In this document: positions 24,382-35,400 of the stretch, piece after piece
Layout of the letters: every line of letters begins with the position of its first letter
Numbering within the stretch: the stretch's first letter is position 1
NCBI GenBank assembly: GCA_002796835.1
Contig: LUGL01000046.1
Span: 1 to 38,096 of the forward strand
Source: Elainella saxicola E1
GTDB taxonomy: Bacteria > Cyanobacteriota > Cyanobacteriia > Elainellales > Elainellaceae
Direction: 5' to 3'
Length of the DNA stretch: 38,096 nt
The notes under the pieces: model-generated
Told to the model about the DNA's origin: nothing
Seen by the model: the letters and a program-made list of their open reading frames with translations, nothing else
Database searches by the model: none
Made by a program: the position numbers and the translations under genes

Positions 24382-25578
24382 ATGCTGCTCTCTTTGAAAA
24401 TGCAACCTCAACCATTTCGTTTTCTGCTCTACACTGAATGGCTCATGCTGGGTAGCTGTGGCCTGATGGCAGTTTATGAAGCTTGGCAGCGACAGTCTAT
24501 TCCCATGCAGCATATTCTCATTTTGGCGGCCTTGGGCTTGATGGGCTGGATGTTGCCCAGTGGTAAGACATCATTGCGCTATCTGTATACGGCGATCGAG
24601 ATGGGCTTGATCTTCTATGGCACAACACTGGGTTATCTCCACATTCTGCCCACACTCTATTTGATTGTGTTGATTCGAAGCTGTTTTTTGTTTGAGCAGC
24701 CTGGTCGCTGGATTGTTGCAGCTCTTTCATTGCTCCTGTTTCTGGTGCATCAGGTCCAATATATTCAAAGAGTTTCTCCGTTAATGTTGCCAAATGTGGA
24801 GCAGCAGCAGATTTGGATGCATCAGGTCGCTGAGATCTTGATGTTTGCATTGGGGCTGTTTTTTGTGTCGCAGTTGGTCAGCACTCTCTTGGCAGAGCGG
24901 AGAACACAGGAACAGCTTTCCTTAGCTCATGAGCAGTTACGAGAATATGCCTTGCAAATTGAAGATCTCGCTTCTGTGCAGGAACGTAATCGGATCGCCC
25001 GAGAAATCCATGATTCATTAGGACATGCCTTAACCAGTTTGAACGTGCAGTTGCAAACAGCCGTAAAGCTCTGGCAGCATAATCCAAATGAGGCAAAACC
25101 ATTTGTTGATCAGGCCCAGAGACTGGGTAAAGTGGCCATGCAGGAAGTGCGGCAGTCGGTGCATGCTTTAAGAGCAGATGCCATTGCTGAAGAACCGCTA
25201 GAACAGACGATCGCAACTTTAGTCAAAGATTTTCAGCAGAGTACAGGTATCCAAGTCACAACTCATATTGACCTGCAGACCGTGCCACCGGGACAAATGG
25301 CAAAAACGCTTTATCGGGTTGTGCAAGAGTCCCTGACCAATATTTGCAAACATGCTGAAGCAACGATGGTCCAAATTGACTTGCAGCAAATGACCGATCG
25401 CATCTACCTCAGGATTCGAGATAATGGCTGTGGTTTTCAGCCGCAGATCAAGCCGGGTGGATTTGGGCTCCATGGTATGCAAGAGCGAATTATGGCTCTG
25501 CAAGGCAGCTTCAGGATCGAATCTCAACCGGGCGCGGGTTGTAGTATTCTGGTGGAATTACCGCTACAAGAGGTATAA
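24382..25578 (+). CDS. NarL-type sensor histidine kinase (HisKA_3)
   Basis: This is a 398-aa protein from ATG 24382; TTG 24367 and ATG 24400 are other options and no ribosome-binding site is strong. The N-terminal 170 residues hold several membrane helices without a large extracytoplasmic loop, so it probably senses within or at the membrane. A coiled coil precedes the HisKA_3 box with His210 in REIHDSLGHALTSL. The ATP-binding part has the N box (VVQESLTNICKHA) and G1/G2 motifs (IRDNGCGFQP, GGFGLHGMQERI). It resembles LiaS/DesK-type kinases. The stop is 2 bp before the response regulator start, so they are a cognate pair. Confidence 0.9.
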   Translation: MLLSLKMQPQPFRFLLYTEWLMLGSCGLMAVYEAWQRQSIPMQHILILAALGLMGWMLPSGKTSLRYLYTAIEMGLIFYGTTLGYLHILPTLYLIVLIRSCFLFEQPGRWIVAALSLLLFLVHQVQYIQRVSPLMLPNVEQQQIWMHQVAEILMFALGLFFVSQLVSTLLAERRTQEQLSLAHEQLREYALQIEDLASVQERNRIAREIHDSLGHALTSLNVQLQTAVKLWQHNPNEAKPFVDQAQRLGKVAMQEVRQSVHALRADAIAEEPLEQTIATLVKDFQQSTGIQVTTHIDLQTVPPGQMAKTLYRVVQESLTNICKHAEATMVQIDLQQMTDRIYLRIRDNGCGFQPQIKPGGFGLHGMQERIMALQGSFRIESQPGAGCSILVELPLQEV

Positions 25579-25580
25579 CG

Positions 25581-26237
25581 ATGATTCGCCTACTGTTAGT
25601 GGATGATCAGAATTTGATTTGCCAAGGTTTAAAGGCGATGTTGTCGCTGGAACCCGATCTGGAAGTGGTTGGCATAGCTAACAATGGCAAAATGGCGATC
25701 GAGCAGGTAGAAGTTTTACAACCCGATGTCGTGTTAATGGATGTGCGGATGCCCGTGATGGACGGTCGGGAAGCAACCCGAATGATTACGCAGCAATATC
25801 CGCAAGTGAAAGTACTGGTGTTAAGTACTTTTGATGACGATCAGTACATTACAGATGCGATGCGAGCAGGGGCAAAGGGATATTTGCTGAAGGATATGCC
25901 GTCGGAAGAGTTGGCCCAAGCCATTCGCTTTGTGCAGCTCGGCTATACTCAATTGGCTCCCGGTTTGATGGAGAAACTGATGGCAGGCTTCTCAGCATCA
26001 CCTGCCTCCACAGCTCCATCAGCATCAAAATTAGCCGAAGTGGCTCAACTGACGCCGCGTGAACAGGAAGTGCTGCAGTTGGTGGCTGCAGGGGCGACCA
26101 ATCGAGATATTGCCCAGCAGCTCTTCATTTCGGAAGGAACTGTGAAAACCCACGTCACCCATTTGCTGAATCGGTTGAACTTGCGGAATCGATCGCAATT
26201 AGCAATTTACGCCCATTCGATGATTGCAAGAAGCTAA
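25581..26237 (+). CDS. NarL/FixJ-family response regulator
   Basis: This is a 218-aa protein. Receiver domain (1-120): acidic pocket Asp8/Asp9, phosphoacceptor Asp54 (VVLMDVRMP), the Thr/Ser of VLSTF, and Lys104 (YLLKDMP). A linker rich in Ser, Ala and Pro precedes the LuxR-type helix-turn-helix (about 150-215), with the usual LTPREQEVLQLVAAGATN start and GTVKTHVTHLLNRL recognition helix. It should be phosphorylated by the kinase encoded 2 bp upstream and then bind DNA. Targets are unknown; the giant kinase genes 155 bp downstream on the same strand are possible candidates. Confidence 0.92.
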   Translation: MIRLLLVDDQNLICQGLKAMLSLEPDLEVVGIANNGKMAIEQVEVLQPDVVLMDVRMPVMDGREATRMITQQYPQVKVLVLSTFDDDQYITDAMRAGAKGYLLKDMPSEELAQAIRFVQLGYTQLAPGLMEKLMAGFSASPASTAPSASKLAEVAQLTPREQEVLQLVAAGATNRDIAQQLFISEGTVKTHVTHLLNRLNLRNRSQLAIYAHSMIARS

Positions 26238-26352
26238 AGGGTAAATTTTTGTTGCATTTTTAGACCACATCGTCTTGAGATTGGTGCCTCATGCGGCTAG
26301 ATGAACCCTGGCAGCAAGGAGCAAGGTGTGATCGTTATAATTCTTGGGAATC

Positions 26353-26367
26353 CTAGAGACGCTCTAG
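26353..26367. promoter_or_regulatory. Perfect inverted repeat upstream of the first giant kinase
   Basis: CTAGAGACGCTCTAG is a perfect 6-bp inverted repeat around 3 nt, 25 bp upstream of the ATG at 26393. It could be an operator or a small hairpin in the leader. Function not established. Confidence 0.3.
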
Positions 26368-26392
26368 CAACTCAGAATTTTTCACCTGTGCG

Positions 26393-29300
26393 ATGTCATC
26401 CATAGCAAACGCCTGTTTCAATCCATCGCTTTCTTTATCCGGCTATTCCATTGTTGAGCAACTCTACGTCGGGTCTCGGACGATCGTGTATCGAGCTATC
26501 GAGCATGCAAGTCAGAGCCTGGTGGTGATTAAACTGCTAAAACAGGATTATCCTAGCTTCAATGACCTGTTACAGTTTCGCAATCAATATACAATTGCCA
26601 AGTCCTTAGACATTCCCGGTATTGTTCGTCCCTATCGGCTGGAAACCTGCGAAGATCGCTATGCTCTGGTGATGCAGGACTTCAATGGCAGTATTTCTCT
26701 GCGACAGTGGCTGGATGGCCGGGAAAATTGCAAAAGGGCGACACCTTTAGAAGGGCTGGCGATCGCAGTACAACTGGCCGAAACGCTGCATGGGTTGCAT
26801 CAGCATCGAGTGATCCACAAAGATATTAAACCTGCCAATATCCTGATTCATCCTGAGTCGCAACAGGTTAAACTGATTGACTTTGGCATTGCCTCGCTCT
26901 TGCCAAAAGAAACCCAGGAGATCAAAAATCCGAATGGGCTGGAAGGGACGCTGGCTTATCTGGCTCCCGAACAGACAGGGCGGATGAATCGTGGCATTGA
27001 CTACCGAGCCGATTTCTATGCGCTGGGCGTCACGCTGTTTGAATTGCTGACGGGACAGTTGCCCTTCCAATCCAACGACCCGATGAAATTGCTGCATTGT
27101 CATCTGGCCAAACAACCGCCAGCCCTGCAAGAGATTCAGCATCAAAACGAAAAGTTAGAAATTCCCCCCATTGTTTTTGAGCTTGTGCTGAAGCTGATGG
27201 CTAAGAATGCCGAAGATCGCTATCAGAGTGCTTTCGGCCTCAAGCAGGACTTGCAGCATTGTTTGACCGAACTGCTGGCAACAGGGCAGATTAAACCTTT
27301 TGAGTTAGGCTTGCAGGATAGGTGCGATCGCTTCTTGATTCCCGAAAAACTCTATGGTCGAGCCAAAGAAGTTCAGACTTTGCTAAATGCATTCGATCGA
27401 ATTGCTGGACTGCAAGAAAATCATGGTGCGGTTGGCAGATCGGAAATGATGTTGGTGGCTGGATTCTCTGGGATTGGCAAAACAGCCGTCATTCATGAGA
27501 TCCATAAACCAATCACCCGTCAGCATGGCTATTTCATTCAAGGTAAATTTGACCAATTTAATCGCAATATTCCTTTTTCTGCCTTTGTCCAAGCACTGCG
27601 GGACTTGATGGGGCAATTGTTGGCAGAATCTGATGCCCAACTGGCCCAATGGCAAGCCAAGATTCTGGAGGTAGTGGGTGACAATGGCCAGGTACTAATT
27701 GAAGTGATTCCTGAATTGGAGCATATCATCGGTAAACAAGCCCCTGCGCCAGAGCTATCGGGAATGGCAGCGCAGAATCGATTTAACTTACTGTTCCAGA
27801 AGTTTATTGAAGTCTTTGCAATGCTGGAACATCCACTGGTGATGTTTCTGGATGACCTGCAATGGTCTGATTTAGCTTCTCTCCAGTTGATGAAACTGCT
27901 TATGGAAGATACTCGTCATCTCCTTTTGCTGGGAGCCTATCGAGACAATGAAGTTTCACCCACCCACCCATTGATCTTAACGGTGGACGCTTTGAAGCAA
28001 GCTGGAAAGACGATCAACACCATCACTCTGGCTCCCTTGGCCTTGCAGGGCACCAATCAATTAGTAGCCGATACACTCCGTTGTTCGCCAGAACGATCGC
28101 ACCCTCTCGCAGAATTAGTCGATCGCAAAACCCAGGGAAATCCTTTCTTCACAACCCAGTTTCTCAAGGCATTGTATGAAGCTGGACATATTACGTTTAA
28201 TCAGGATGACTGCCATTGGGAATGCGATATTGCTGAGGTCTATGCGCTATCGCTAACAAGTGATGTGGTGGAATTTATGGCCCAGCAGTTGCAAAAACTG
28301 CCGCACGAGACGCAACAGGTGCTCAAGTTGGCGGCCTGTATTGGCAACCAATTTGATCTGGCGACTTTAGCGATCGTCTCAGAGCAATCTCAAGCCAGCA
28401 CGGCCACAGCACTATGGCAGGCCTTGCAGGAAGGGTTAATTCTGCCCACCAGCCAGACTTATCAGTTCTTTCAGGCCGAGTCTGTTGAACCATTTAGCTG
28501 GGAGACAAATTCCAATGGCTCAATTCATTTAACGTATCGTTTCTTGCACGATCGTGTTCAGCAAGCAGCCTATTCGCTCATTCCAGAGGAACAGAAAAAG
28601 CTGACTCATCTCACAATTGGACAATTGCTGTTGCAAAATATGAATGAACTGCAGCAGGATGAGCGGATTTTTGAGATCGTGAATCAGTTGAATTGGGGAA
28701 TTTCGCTAATCAATTCTCCTGCTCAACGGCAACAGTATGCTCAGCTTAATTTGAAGGCAGGCCGCAAAGCCAAAGAGTCTACAGCCTACAGTGCTGCATT
28801 GCACTACCTCCAGGATGGCATGCAGTTGCTATCGAACGATTGGGATGTCGATGCGAGTCTAATGCACTGTTTGTATGAAGCAGCGGCAGAAGTGGCATTG
28901 CTGAACTGTGACTTTGAGCAAATGGATGCTCTGATTCAGGAAGTGCTACAACACACCAGTAGCTTGTTGGATCAGGTGAAAGTTTATGAGATCAAGCTGC
29001 AAGCGTATCAGGTGCAAAATCAACAGCTTCAGGCGATTGCGATCGGTCGAGAAATCCTGCAAAAGCTGGGGGTCATTCTGCCTGAGTCTGTTACACCTTT
29101 GGAAATTCAACAGCAAGTAGAACAAACGCTGGCTTCTCTACCCAGTCAGGCGATCGAAGACCTGGTGAATTTACCGCGTATACAGGATGCTAATGCGATG
29201 GCAGCCCTACGCATTATGACCAGTCTGGTCCCTTCTATCCATCAGGCGGCTCCCCAACTCTTTCCAATCATTGCCTGCGAAGAGGTAAATCTATCGCTCA

Positions 29301-32300
29301 AACATGGAAATTCACCTTTTTCCGCTCCAGGATATGCAGATTTTGGCATTATTGTCAGCACGGTGTTGAATCGACTTGAAGCGGGCTATCAATTTGGACA
29401 GGTCGCCCTCAAGATCATGGATCAGTTTGCAGAGAAGTCTGTTCAAAGCATGGTTCAGTTCAAGGTCGCTGCCTTTAATCAATCCAATCAGCAAAGCATC
29501 CGGCAGGCGATCGATCGATTGAAGCTATCCTATCAAGTTGGCCTCGAAACTGGAGATTCAGTTCACACCTTAGTTTCCACCTCGTTCAGGCTGCTTTACA
29601 CCTATCTCAGTGGAGCCGAGAATTTAGCAAGCTTGTCCCAGGAGATCGAAAGTTATCAATCCCGATTTGCGACCAGTCAGCATTTTCTGACCTGGGCCTA
29701 TATCCTGCGGGAGTCAATCAAAAATTGGACTGAGTTCAACGAGGAGCCAGGTTGCTTCGGTCAGAACAAGGATGACGAGGCCCAGCATCTGTCGATCCTC
29801 CTGCAAGAAAATGATGAACTGGCGCTCCATCTGTTTTATTTGAGTCAATTAATTCTGAGCTACTCCTTTGGCAATTGTGCGGAGGCAATTCAATCTGCAG
29901 ATCGGGGAGCAGCTTACCTGAAAGCGGGAATAGGTATGCCTTCTGCGCCTGTTTACTATTACTATGATTCATTGACTCGCTTGATGCTGTATCCTGCTCT
30001 GGATGCGGCCCAACAGGAGAAGTTGCTGGCGCAAGTTGCTGAGAACCAGGCAAGACTGAGCGTTCATGCAGCAGCAGCTCCGATGAATTATCAACATAAA
30101 CATCAGTTGGTAGAAGCGGTCCAATGCCAGGTTTTAGAGAATAGACTAGGGGCAATTGAATACTACGATCGAGCAATTGCCAATGCTAAGGCCAATGGAT
30201 ATGTTCAAGATGAAGCTTTGGCAAATGAACTGGTTGCCCAATTTTATCTAGACTGGGGTAAAGAGAAAGTTGCCGCTAGTTACATGCAGGAAGCCTACTC
30301 GTGCTATGTCCACTGGGGAGCCAAAGCCAAAACTGAGGATCTGGCCAATCGCTATCCTCACTTGTTGCACCCGATGCTACAGCGGACCACGCAACCTCTG
30401 GATGTGCTCGAAACGCTGGTGACGATCGCCTCGCCCGATTTCTCAATCCATGCCTCTACCGATCGCAATCATTCTTCCAGTGGTGTGAATACGATGCTAG
30501 ATTTTGCTGCCATCTTGAAAGCTGCCCAAAATCTGGCTGGCACAATTCAACTCGATCCACTTCTGCATCAACTGACTCAAATTATTTTGCAAAACGCTGG
30601 GGGCGATCGCTGTGCGTTAATTTTACTTGAGGATGGGGGAGAATGGCGTGTGAGAACCATTGCCAATCCTGAATCTACTCAGTTTTGCTCCGATGCTCTA
30701 GACGGTAATTTCCATGTTCCAGTTCAATTAATTCAATATGTCAAAAATACGCAAGAAGCAGTGGTAATCGAGGATCTCAAAACCGATCTGCCAATCATTG
30801 ATAAATATTTAGAACGGCATCGACCCAAGAGTGTTCTGTGCCTTCCTATTCTGAATCAGGGTAAGCTGCTGGGCATTTTGTATCTGGAAAATGGTTCTAC
30901 AAAGGGGGTGTTTACCAAAGAACAGATTCTTGTGCTCAACTTTCTCTGTACCCAGGCTGCAATTTCTTTAGAAAATGCTCGTCTTTATCAGGAATCACAA
31001 GCCTATGCCCAAGAGATGGAACGATCGCTAGAAAAGTTACGCATCAGCGAAGCTCGCTTTCAAAAACTAGCACATAATGTTCCAGGCGTGATTTATCAGA
31101 TCCGGATTCAATCTGATGGCTCAGCGTCTATGCCCTACGTTAGCTCTGGCTCCCAGGCACTTTACGGAGTTACGGCAGAAGATTTAATGACCGGGAAATA
31201 CAGCCTGCGAGATTTTGAACATCCTCACGATCAGCCAGGGGTTTTTCAGGCGATCGTTGAATCCGCTCGCAACCTCACACCCTTTCAGCATGAATGGCGT
31301 ATTGTAACAGCCAATGGAAATTTGAAGTGGGTTAAAGCGGCGTCTCAACCAGAACGTTGGGAAGATGGTGAAATGGTATGGGATGGAATTCTGATTGACA
31401 TTACCGATCGCAAACAGGCCGAAGCTCAGCTACAGCAGAAAACGCAAGAGTTAAAGCAAGCGCTGCAAGAACTGCGCAAGACTCAACTTCAAATTATTCA
31501 AAGCGAAAAGATGTCGAGCCTGGGGCAGATGATTGCGGGAGTTGCCCATGAGATCAATAATCCAGTCAACTTTATTCATGGTAACCTGTCTCATCTAGAT
31601 GAGTACACGCAGGATTTATTCAATTTAATTGAGCTGTATCAACAACATTGTGCTGATCCCCCTCAGGTGATTCAAAATCAGCTAGCAGCGATCGATTTAC
31701 CATTCCTGACAGAAGATTTGGCAAAAATGCTTCAGTCAATGCGAGGTGGCACCAATCGTATTCGAGAAATTGTCCTCTCACTCCGAAATTTTTCACGATT
31801 GGATGAAGCAGAAGTTAAGAATGTTGATTTGCATGAAGGGATTGATAGCACAATCACCATCCTACACCATCGCCTTAAAGCACGACCAGAGCGTCCAGAA
31901 ATTCAGATCATTCGGGAATACGGCGATCTGCCGTTGGTAGAATGCTATGCTGGGCAATTGAATCAGGTTTTTATGAACATTATTAGTAATGCAATTGATG
32001 CGCTAGAAGATCGGGAGCTACATCAAACCTTTGAAGAATTGCAAGCCAATCCTAGTACGATTTCAATTCAAACCCTGCTAACCTCAACGAACTGGATTAG
32101 AATTTGTATTGCAGATAATGGCCTGGGAATCGAAGAATCGATGCGCAAACGTCTATTTGATCCCTTCTTTACAACGAAGCCAGTTGGTAAAGGAACGGGC
32201 CTGGGTTTGTCGATCAGCTATCAAATCGTGGTTGAAAAACATCGAGGTAAGTTGTGGTGTGACTCTGCACCTGGTCAAGGAACAAGGTTCCTGATTGAGA

Positions 32301-32329
32301 TTCCACTCCATCAAAATGTGAGTTCATAG
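26393..32329 (+). CDS. Giant Ser/Thr-His dual kinase with AAA ATPase, GAF and PAS domains
   Basis: This 1978-aa protein follows the HstK-type layout of cyanobacterial dual kinases. N-terminal Ser/Thr kinase (about 15-290): Lys47, catalytic loop HKD (Asp144), DFG (163-165), and [13 protein letters not shown] replaces HRD and the Gly-rich loop is degenerate. AAA-type ATPase: P-loop GFSGIGKT (357-364) and Walker [10 protein letters not shown]. About 620-1365 is a helical, TPR-like region. GAF lies at about 1385-1530, PAS at about 1545-1672, then a coiled coil, HisKA with His1719 ([10 protein letters not shown]), and HATPase_c (N box [13 protein letters not shown] boxes ADNGLGI and GKGTGLGLS). 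No membrane helix, so it is cytoplasmic. Ligands and partners are unknown. It is a tandem paralogue of the next gene. Confidence 0.92.
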   Translation: MSSIANACFNPSLSLSGYSIVEQLYVGSRTIVYRAIEHASQSLVVIKLLKQDYPSFNDLLQFRNQYTIAKSLDIPGIVRPYRLETCEDRYALVMQDFNGSISLRQWLDGRENCKRATPLEGLAIAVQLAETLHGLHQHRVIHKDIKPANILIHPESQQVKLIDFGIASLLPKETQEIKNPNGLEGTLAYLAPEQTGRMNRGIDYRADFYALGVTLFELLTGQLPFQSNDPMKLLHCHLAKQPPALQEIQHQNEKLEIPPIVFELVLKLMAKNAEDRYQSAFGLKQDLQHCLTELLATGQIKPFELGLQDRCDRFLIPEKLYGRAKEVQTLLNAFDRIAGLQENHGAVGRSEMMLVAGFSGIGKTAVIHEIHKPITRQHGYFIQGKFDQFNRNIPFSAFVQALRDLMGQLLAESDAQLAQWQAKILEVVGDNGQVLIEVIPELEHIIGKQAPAPELSGMAAQNRFNLLFQKFIEVFAMLEHPLVMFLDDLQWSDLASLQLMKLLMEDTRHLLLLGAYRDNEVSPTHPLILTVDALKQAGKTINTITLAPLALQGTNQLVADTLRCSPERSHPLAELVDRKTQGNPFFTTQFLKALYEAGHITFNQDDCHWECDIAEVYALSLTSDVVEFMAQQLQKLPHETQQVLKLAACIGNQFDLATLAIVSEQSQASTATALWQALQEGLILPTSQTYQFFQAESVEPFSWETNSNGSIHLTYRFLHDRVQQAAYSLIPEEQKKLTHLTIGQLLLQNMNELQQDERIFEIVNQLNWGISLINSPAQRQQYAQLNLKAGRKAKESTAYSAALHYLQDGMQLLSNDWDVDASLMHCLYEAAAEVALLNCDFEQMDALIQEVLQHTSSLLDQVKVYEIKLQAYQVQNQQLQAIAIGREILQKLGVILPESVTPLEIQQQVEQTLASLPSQAIEDLVNLPRIQDANAMAALRIMTSLVPSIHQAAPQLFPIIACEEVNLSLKHGNSPFSAPGYADFGIIVSTVLNRLEAGYQFGQVALKIMDQFAEKSVQSMVQFKVAAFNQSNQQSIRQAIDRLKLSYQVGLETGDSVHTLVSTSFRLLYTYLSGAENLASLSQEIESYQSRFATSQHFLTWAYILRESIKNWTEFNEEPGCFGQNKDDEAQHLSILLQENDELALHLFYLSQLILSYSFGNCAEAIQSADRGAAYLKAGIGMPSAPVYYYYDSLTRLMLYPALDAAQQEKLLAQVAENQARLSVHAAAAPMNYQHKHQLVEAVQCQVLENRLGAIEYYDRAIANAKANGYVQDEALANELVAQFYLDWGKEKVAASYMQEAYSCYVHWGAKAKTEDLANRYPHLLHPMLQRTTQPLDVLETLVTIASPDFSIHASTDRNHSSSGVNTMLDFAAILKAAQNLAGTIQLDPLLHQLTQIILQNAGGDRCALILLEDGGEWRVRTIANPESTQFCSDALDGNFHVPVQLIQYVKNTQEAVVIEDLKTDLPIIDKYLERHRPKSVLCLPILNQGKLLGILYLENGSTKGVFTKEQILVLNFLCTQAAISLENARLYQESQAYAQEMERSLEKLRISEARFQKLAHNVPGVIYQIRIQSDGSASMPYVSSGSQALYGVTAEDLMTGKYSLRDFEHPHDQPGVFQAIVESARNLTPFQHEWRIVTANGNLKWVKAASQPERWEDGEMVWDGILIDITDRKQAEAQLQQKTQELKQALQELRKTQLQIIQSEKMSSLGQMIAGVAHEINNPVNFIHGNLSHLDEYTQDLFNLIELYQQHCADPPQVIQNQLAAIDLPFLTEDLAKMLQSMRGGTNRIREIVLSLRNFSRLDEAEVKNVDLHEGIDSTITILHHRLKARPERPEIQIIREYGDLPLVECYAGQLNQVFMNIISNAIDALEDRELHQTFEELQANPSTISIQTLLTSTNWIRICIADNGLGIEESMRKRLFDPFFTTKPVGKGTGLGLSISYQIVVEKHRGKLWCDSAPGQGTRFLIEIPLHQNVSS

Positions 32330-32338
32330 CGGTTGGTT

Positions 32339-32358
32339 TCTGAAGAACTGACTTCAGA
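32339..32358. promoter_or_regulatory. Inverted repeat between the giant kinase genes
   Basis: TCTGAAG (32339-32345) and CTTCAGA (32352-32358) form a 7-bp stem with a 6-nt loop just after the first stop codon. There is no T run, so a regular terminator is doubtful; it could be a processing or attenuation element between the paralogues. Confidence 0.3.
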
Positions 32359-32466
32359 TGAAAGATAAGAATACTGTTTTCAAAGGGAGACTGCATCTCA
32401 GCCTGACTTTTAGTAGATGGGCATAATAATTTTGAATTGGTGAACTGGAATTGAAGGATAGTCAAT

Positions 32467-35400
32467 ATGGCACTGGCAGATTTGAACGATACCTTTCCTG
32501 GCTATCATCTGGTAGAGCAAATTTACGCTGGCTCTCGCACAGTGGTTTATCGGGCTGTACCAATCGTAAAGTCAGACAATGGCCCTTGTTCTGTAGTGAT
32601 TAAACTCCTACGCCAGGATTATCCGAACTTCCATGACCTATTGCAGTTTCGCAACCAGTATACAGTTGCTAAGAACTTAAATATTTCGGGAATTGTTCGC
32701 CCTTATAGCCTGGAAACCTGCGGCAATTGTTACGCCCTGGTGATGGAGGACTTTGAAGGCAGCATTTCTCTACGGCAGTGGATCGATGAGAGAAGCGGGG
32801 AATGGCAAGCTGGTAGGGTAATAGAGATGCTGGCGATCGCACTACAGCTAGCTGAAATCCTGCATCACTTGCACCAGAATCGCATTATTCACAAAGATAT
32901 CAAGCCTGCCAATATTTTGATCCATCCTGAGTCTAGGCAGATTAAGCTGCTCGATTTTAGTATTGCCTCCCTTTTGTCGAAAGAAACTCCAGAGATCAAG
33001 AACCTGAATGGGTTAGAAGGAACGCTAGCTTATCTGGCACCGGAACAAACCGGACGGATGAATCGGGGCATTGATTTTCGTACCGATTTCTATGCACTGG
33101 GCGTGACGCTGTTTGAACTGCTGACCGGACAGTTGCCCTTTCAGTCAGAGGATCCGATGGAGCTAGTCCATTGCCACTTAGCGAAACAGCCTCCCAGTCC
33201 TCACCATATCCATTCTAATATTCCCACAGCTTTATCAGAGATTATCAGCAAACTGATGGCAAAAAATACAGAAGATCGCTACCAGAGTGCTTTAGGATTG
33301 CAGCATGATTTGCGGATTTGCTGGGATCAATGGCAGGAAACCGGCCAAATCGCCAATTTTGTGCTTGCCGCACAAGATAATTGCGATCGCTTTCTGATTC
33401 CTGAGAAACTTTATGGGCGGGAAGCAGAAGTGCAGTCCTTGTTGGAAGCCTTCGATCGCGTTGCATTTCCAACTGAACATGGCATGGCAAGCCATCCAGA
33501 ACTGCTATTGGTCGCCGGATTTTCTGGCATTGGTAAAACGGCGGTGGTACATGAGGTCCATAAGCCGATCGTCCGACAGCGTGGTTATTTCATCAAAGGT
33601 AAATTTGACCAGTTTAATCGCAGTATTCCTTTCTCTGGTTTTGTCCAGGCCTTACGGGATTTAATTGCCCAATTGTTGACTGAAGGGGATGCTCAGTTAG
33701 CCCAATGGAAAGCCAAGATTCTCGAAGCACTGGGCGACAATGGACAGGTAATGATTGATGTGGTGCCTGAACTGGAAGCGATCGTGGGATCGCAACCCGC
33801 CGTCCCAGAGCTACCCGGTAGTGAGGCCCAGAACCGTTTCTATCGCTTACTCCAACAGTTGATTCAAGTATTCGCAACGGCGACCCATCCACTGGTGATT
33901 TTTCTGGATGACTTGCAATGGGCAGACCTCGCGTCATTCAGCTTGATAGAAAGGCTGATCCAACAGCAAGAGTCTGGCTTTCTGTTATTGATTGGGGCTT
34001 ATCGGGATAATGAAGTCAATGCGGCTCATCCCCTGATGTTGACGATTGATAAGCTGGAGAAAGCCAATTTGGCGGTAAATAAATTGTCGCTTTCTCCCCT
34101 TAGCCAAGAACATATTAATCATCTGATTGCTGATACACTCAATTGTTCTGCGGATGCTGCTTTGCCGCTAACGCAACAAGTCTATCAAAAGGCTAAGGGA
34201 AATCCATTCTTTACCAGTCAACTGCTTAAGTCTTTCCACACAGATGGCTTGATCACATTTAATCAGGCTGCTCATCAGTGGCAGTGTGACATGACTCCGA
34301 TTAAATCGCTGGGATTAAGCGATGATGTTGTGGAATTCATGACGCTGCAATTGCAAAAGCTTCCCACTTCCTGTCAGGAATTACTTAAATTGGCAGCCTG
34401 TATTGGTAATCAATTTGACCTGACCACGCTGGCTACTGTGGCTGAACGATCGATCGCGGTAGTCGCGGCTGAGCTCTGGCCTGCTTTAAGAGAGGAGTTT
34501 GTTTTACCTCAGAATGCTGTTTACAAGTTCTTTCAAGAGGCATCTGAAGATTGTCTGCTGCCATCTGAATTATCTCCCCTCAACATTGAATCCTGCGCTT
34601 ATCGGTTCTTACACGATCGGATTCAACAAGCGGCCTATGCATTGATCGCTGAACAGGATCGACAAGCTACTCACCTGCAAATGGGGCGACTTTTATTAGA
34701 AAAAGCTTCAGTGAGCGAACGAGAGGAACGGCTATTTGAGATTGTCAACCATTTGAATCAAGGCTGTTCTCTGATCCGATCGTCACAAGAACGAGAAGAA
34801 CTGACCCAATTAAATTTAAGGGCAGGATGCAAAGCCAAAGCTTCTACAGCCTATGGAGCAGCGCTCGACTACCTTACAACTGGCATTAAACTCTTGCCCA
34901 AAGCAGCTTGGGAGCAGCATTATGAGCTGACCTTGATACTCCATACAGAGGTGGCGGAAGCAGCCTATCTCAACACTGATTTTGTCCAGATGGAGCGGTG
35001 GAGCAATTTAGTCTTGCAGCATGCTCAAACTGTACTAGATACGATTCCAGTTCAGCAAACTCGATTAATGGGAACAAAAGCCCAAGGACAGCTCTTGGAT
35101 GCGATCCAGATTGGTTTGCAGGTATTGCAATCGTTAGGAATCACGTTTCCTGATCAACCAACCCAGGCAGATGTGGAACAGGCATTTTCGGCAACGCTGC
35201 CACTTTGGCAGGGACAATCCCCGCTGAATTTACTGGATTTGCCTGCCATGACCGATCGCAATTGTCTGGCAGCAATGCAAATCTTGAGTTGGTTGGTTTC
35301 CTGTACCTATTCAGCCAATCCTAATTTAATGGCGCTCGTGGTCTTCAAACAGGTCGAGTTATCGATCCAGTATGGAAATTGTCCAGTATCAATTTATGGT

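Noticed and set aside
24011-24513. Minus-strand frames of 64 and 103 codons before the histidine kinase
   Set aside because: No ribosome-binding site, no recognisable domain, and the second overlaps the kinase coding sequence.
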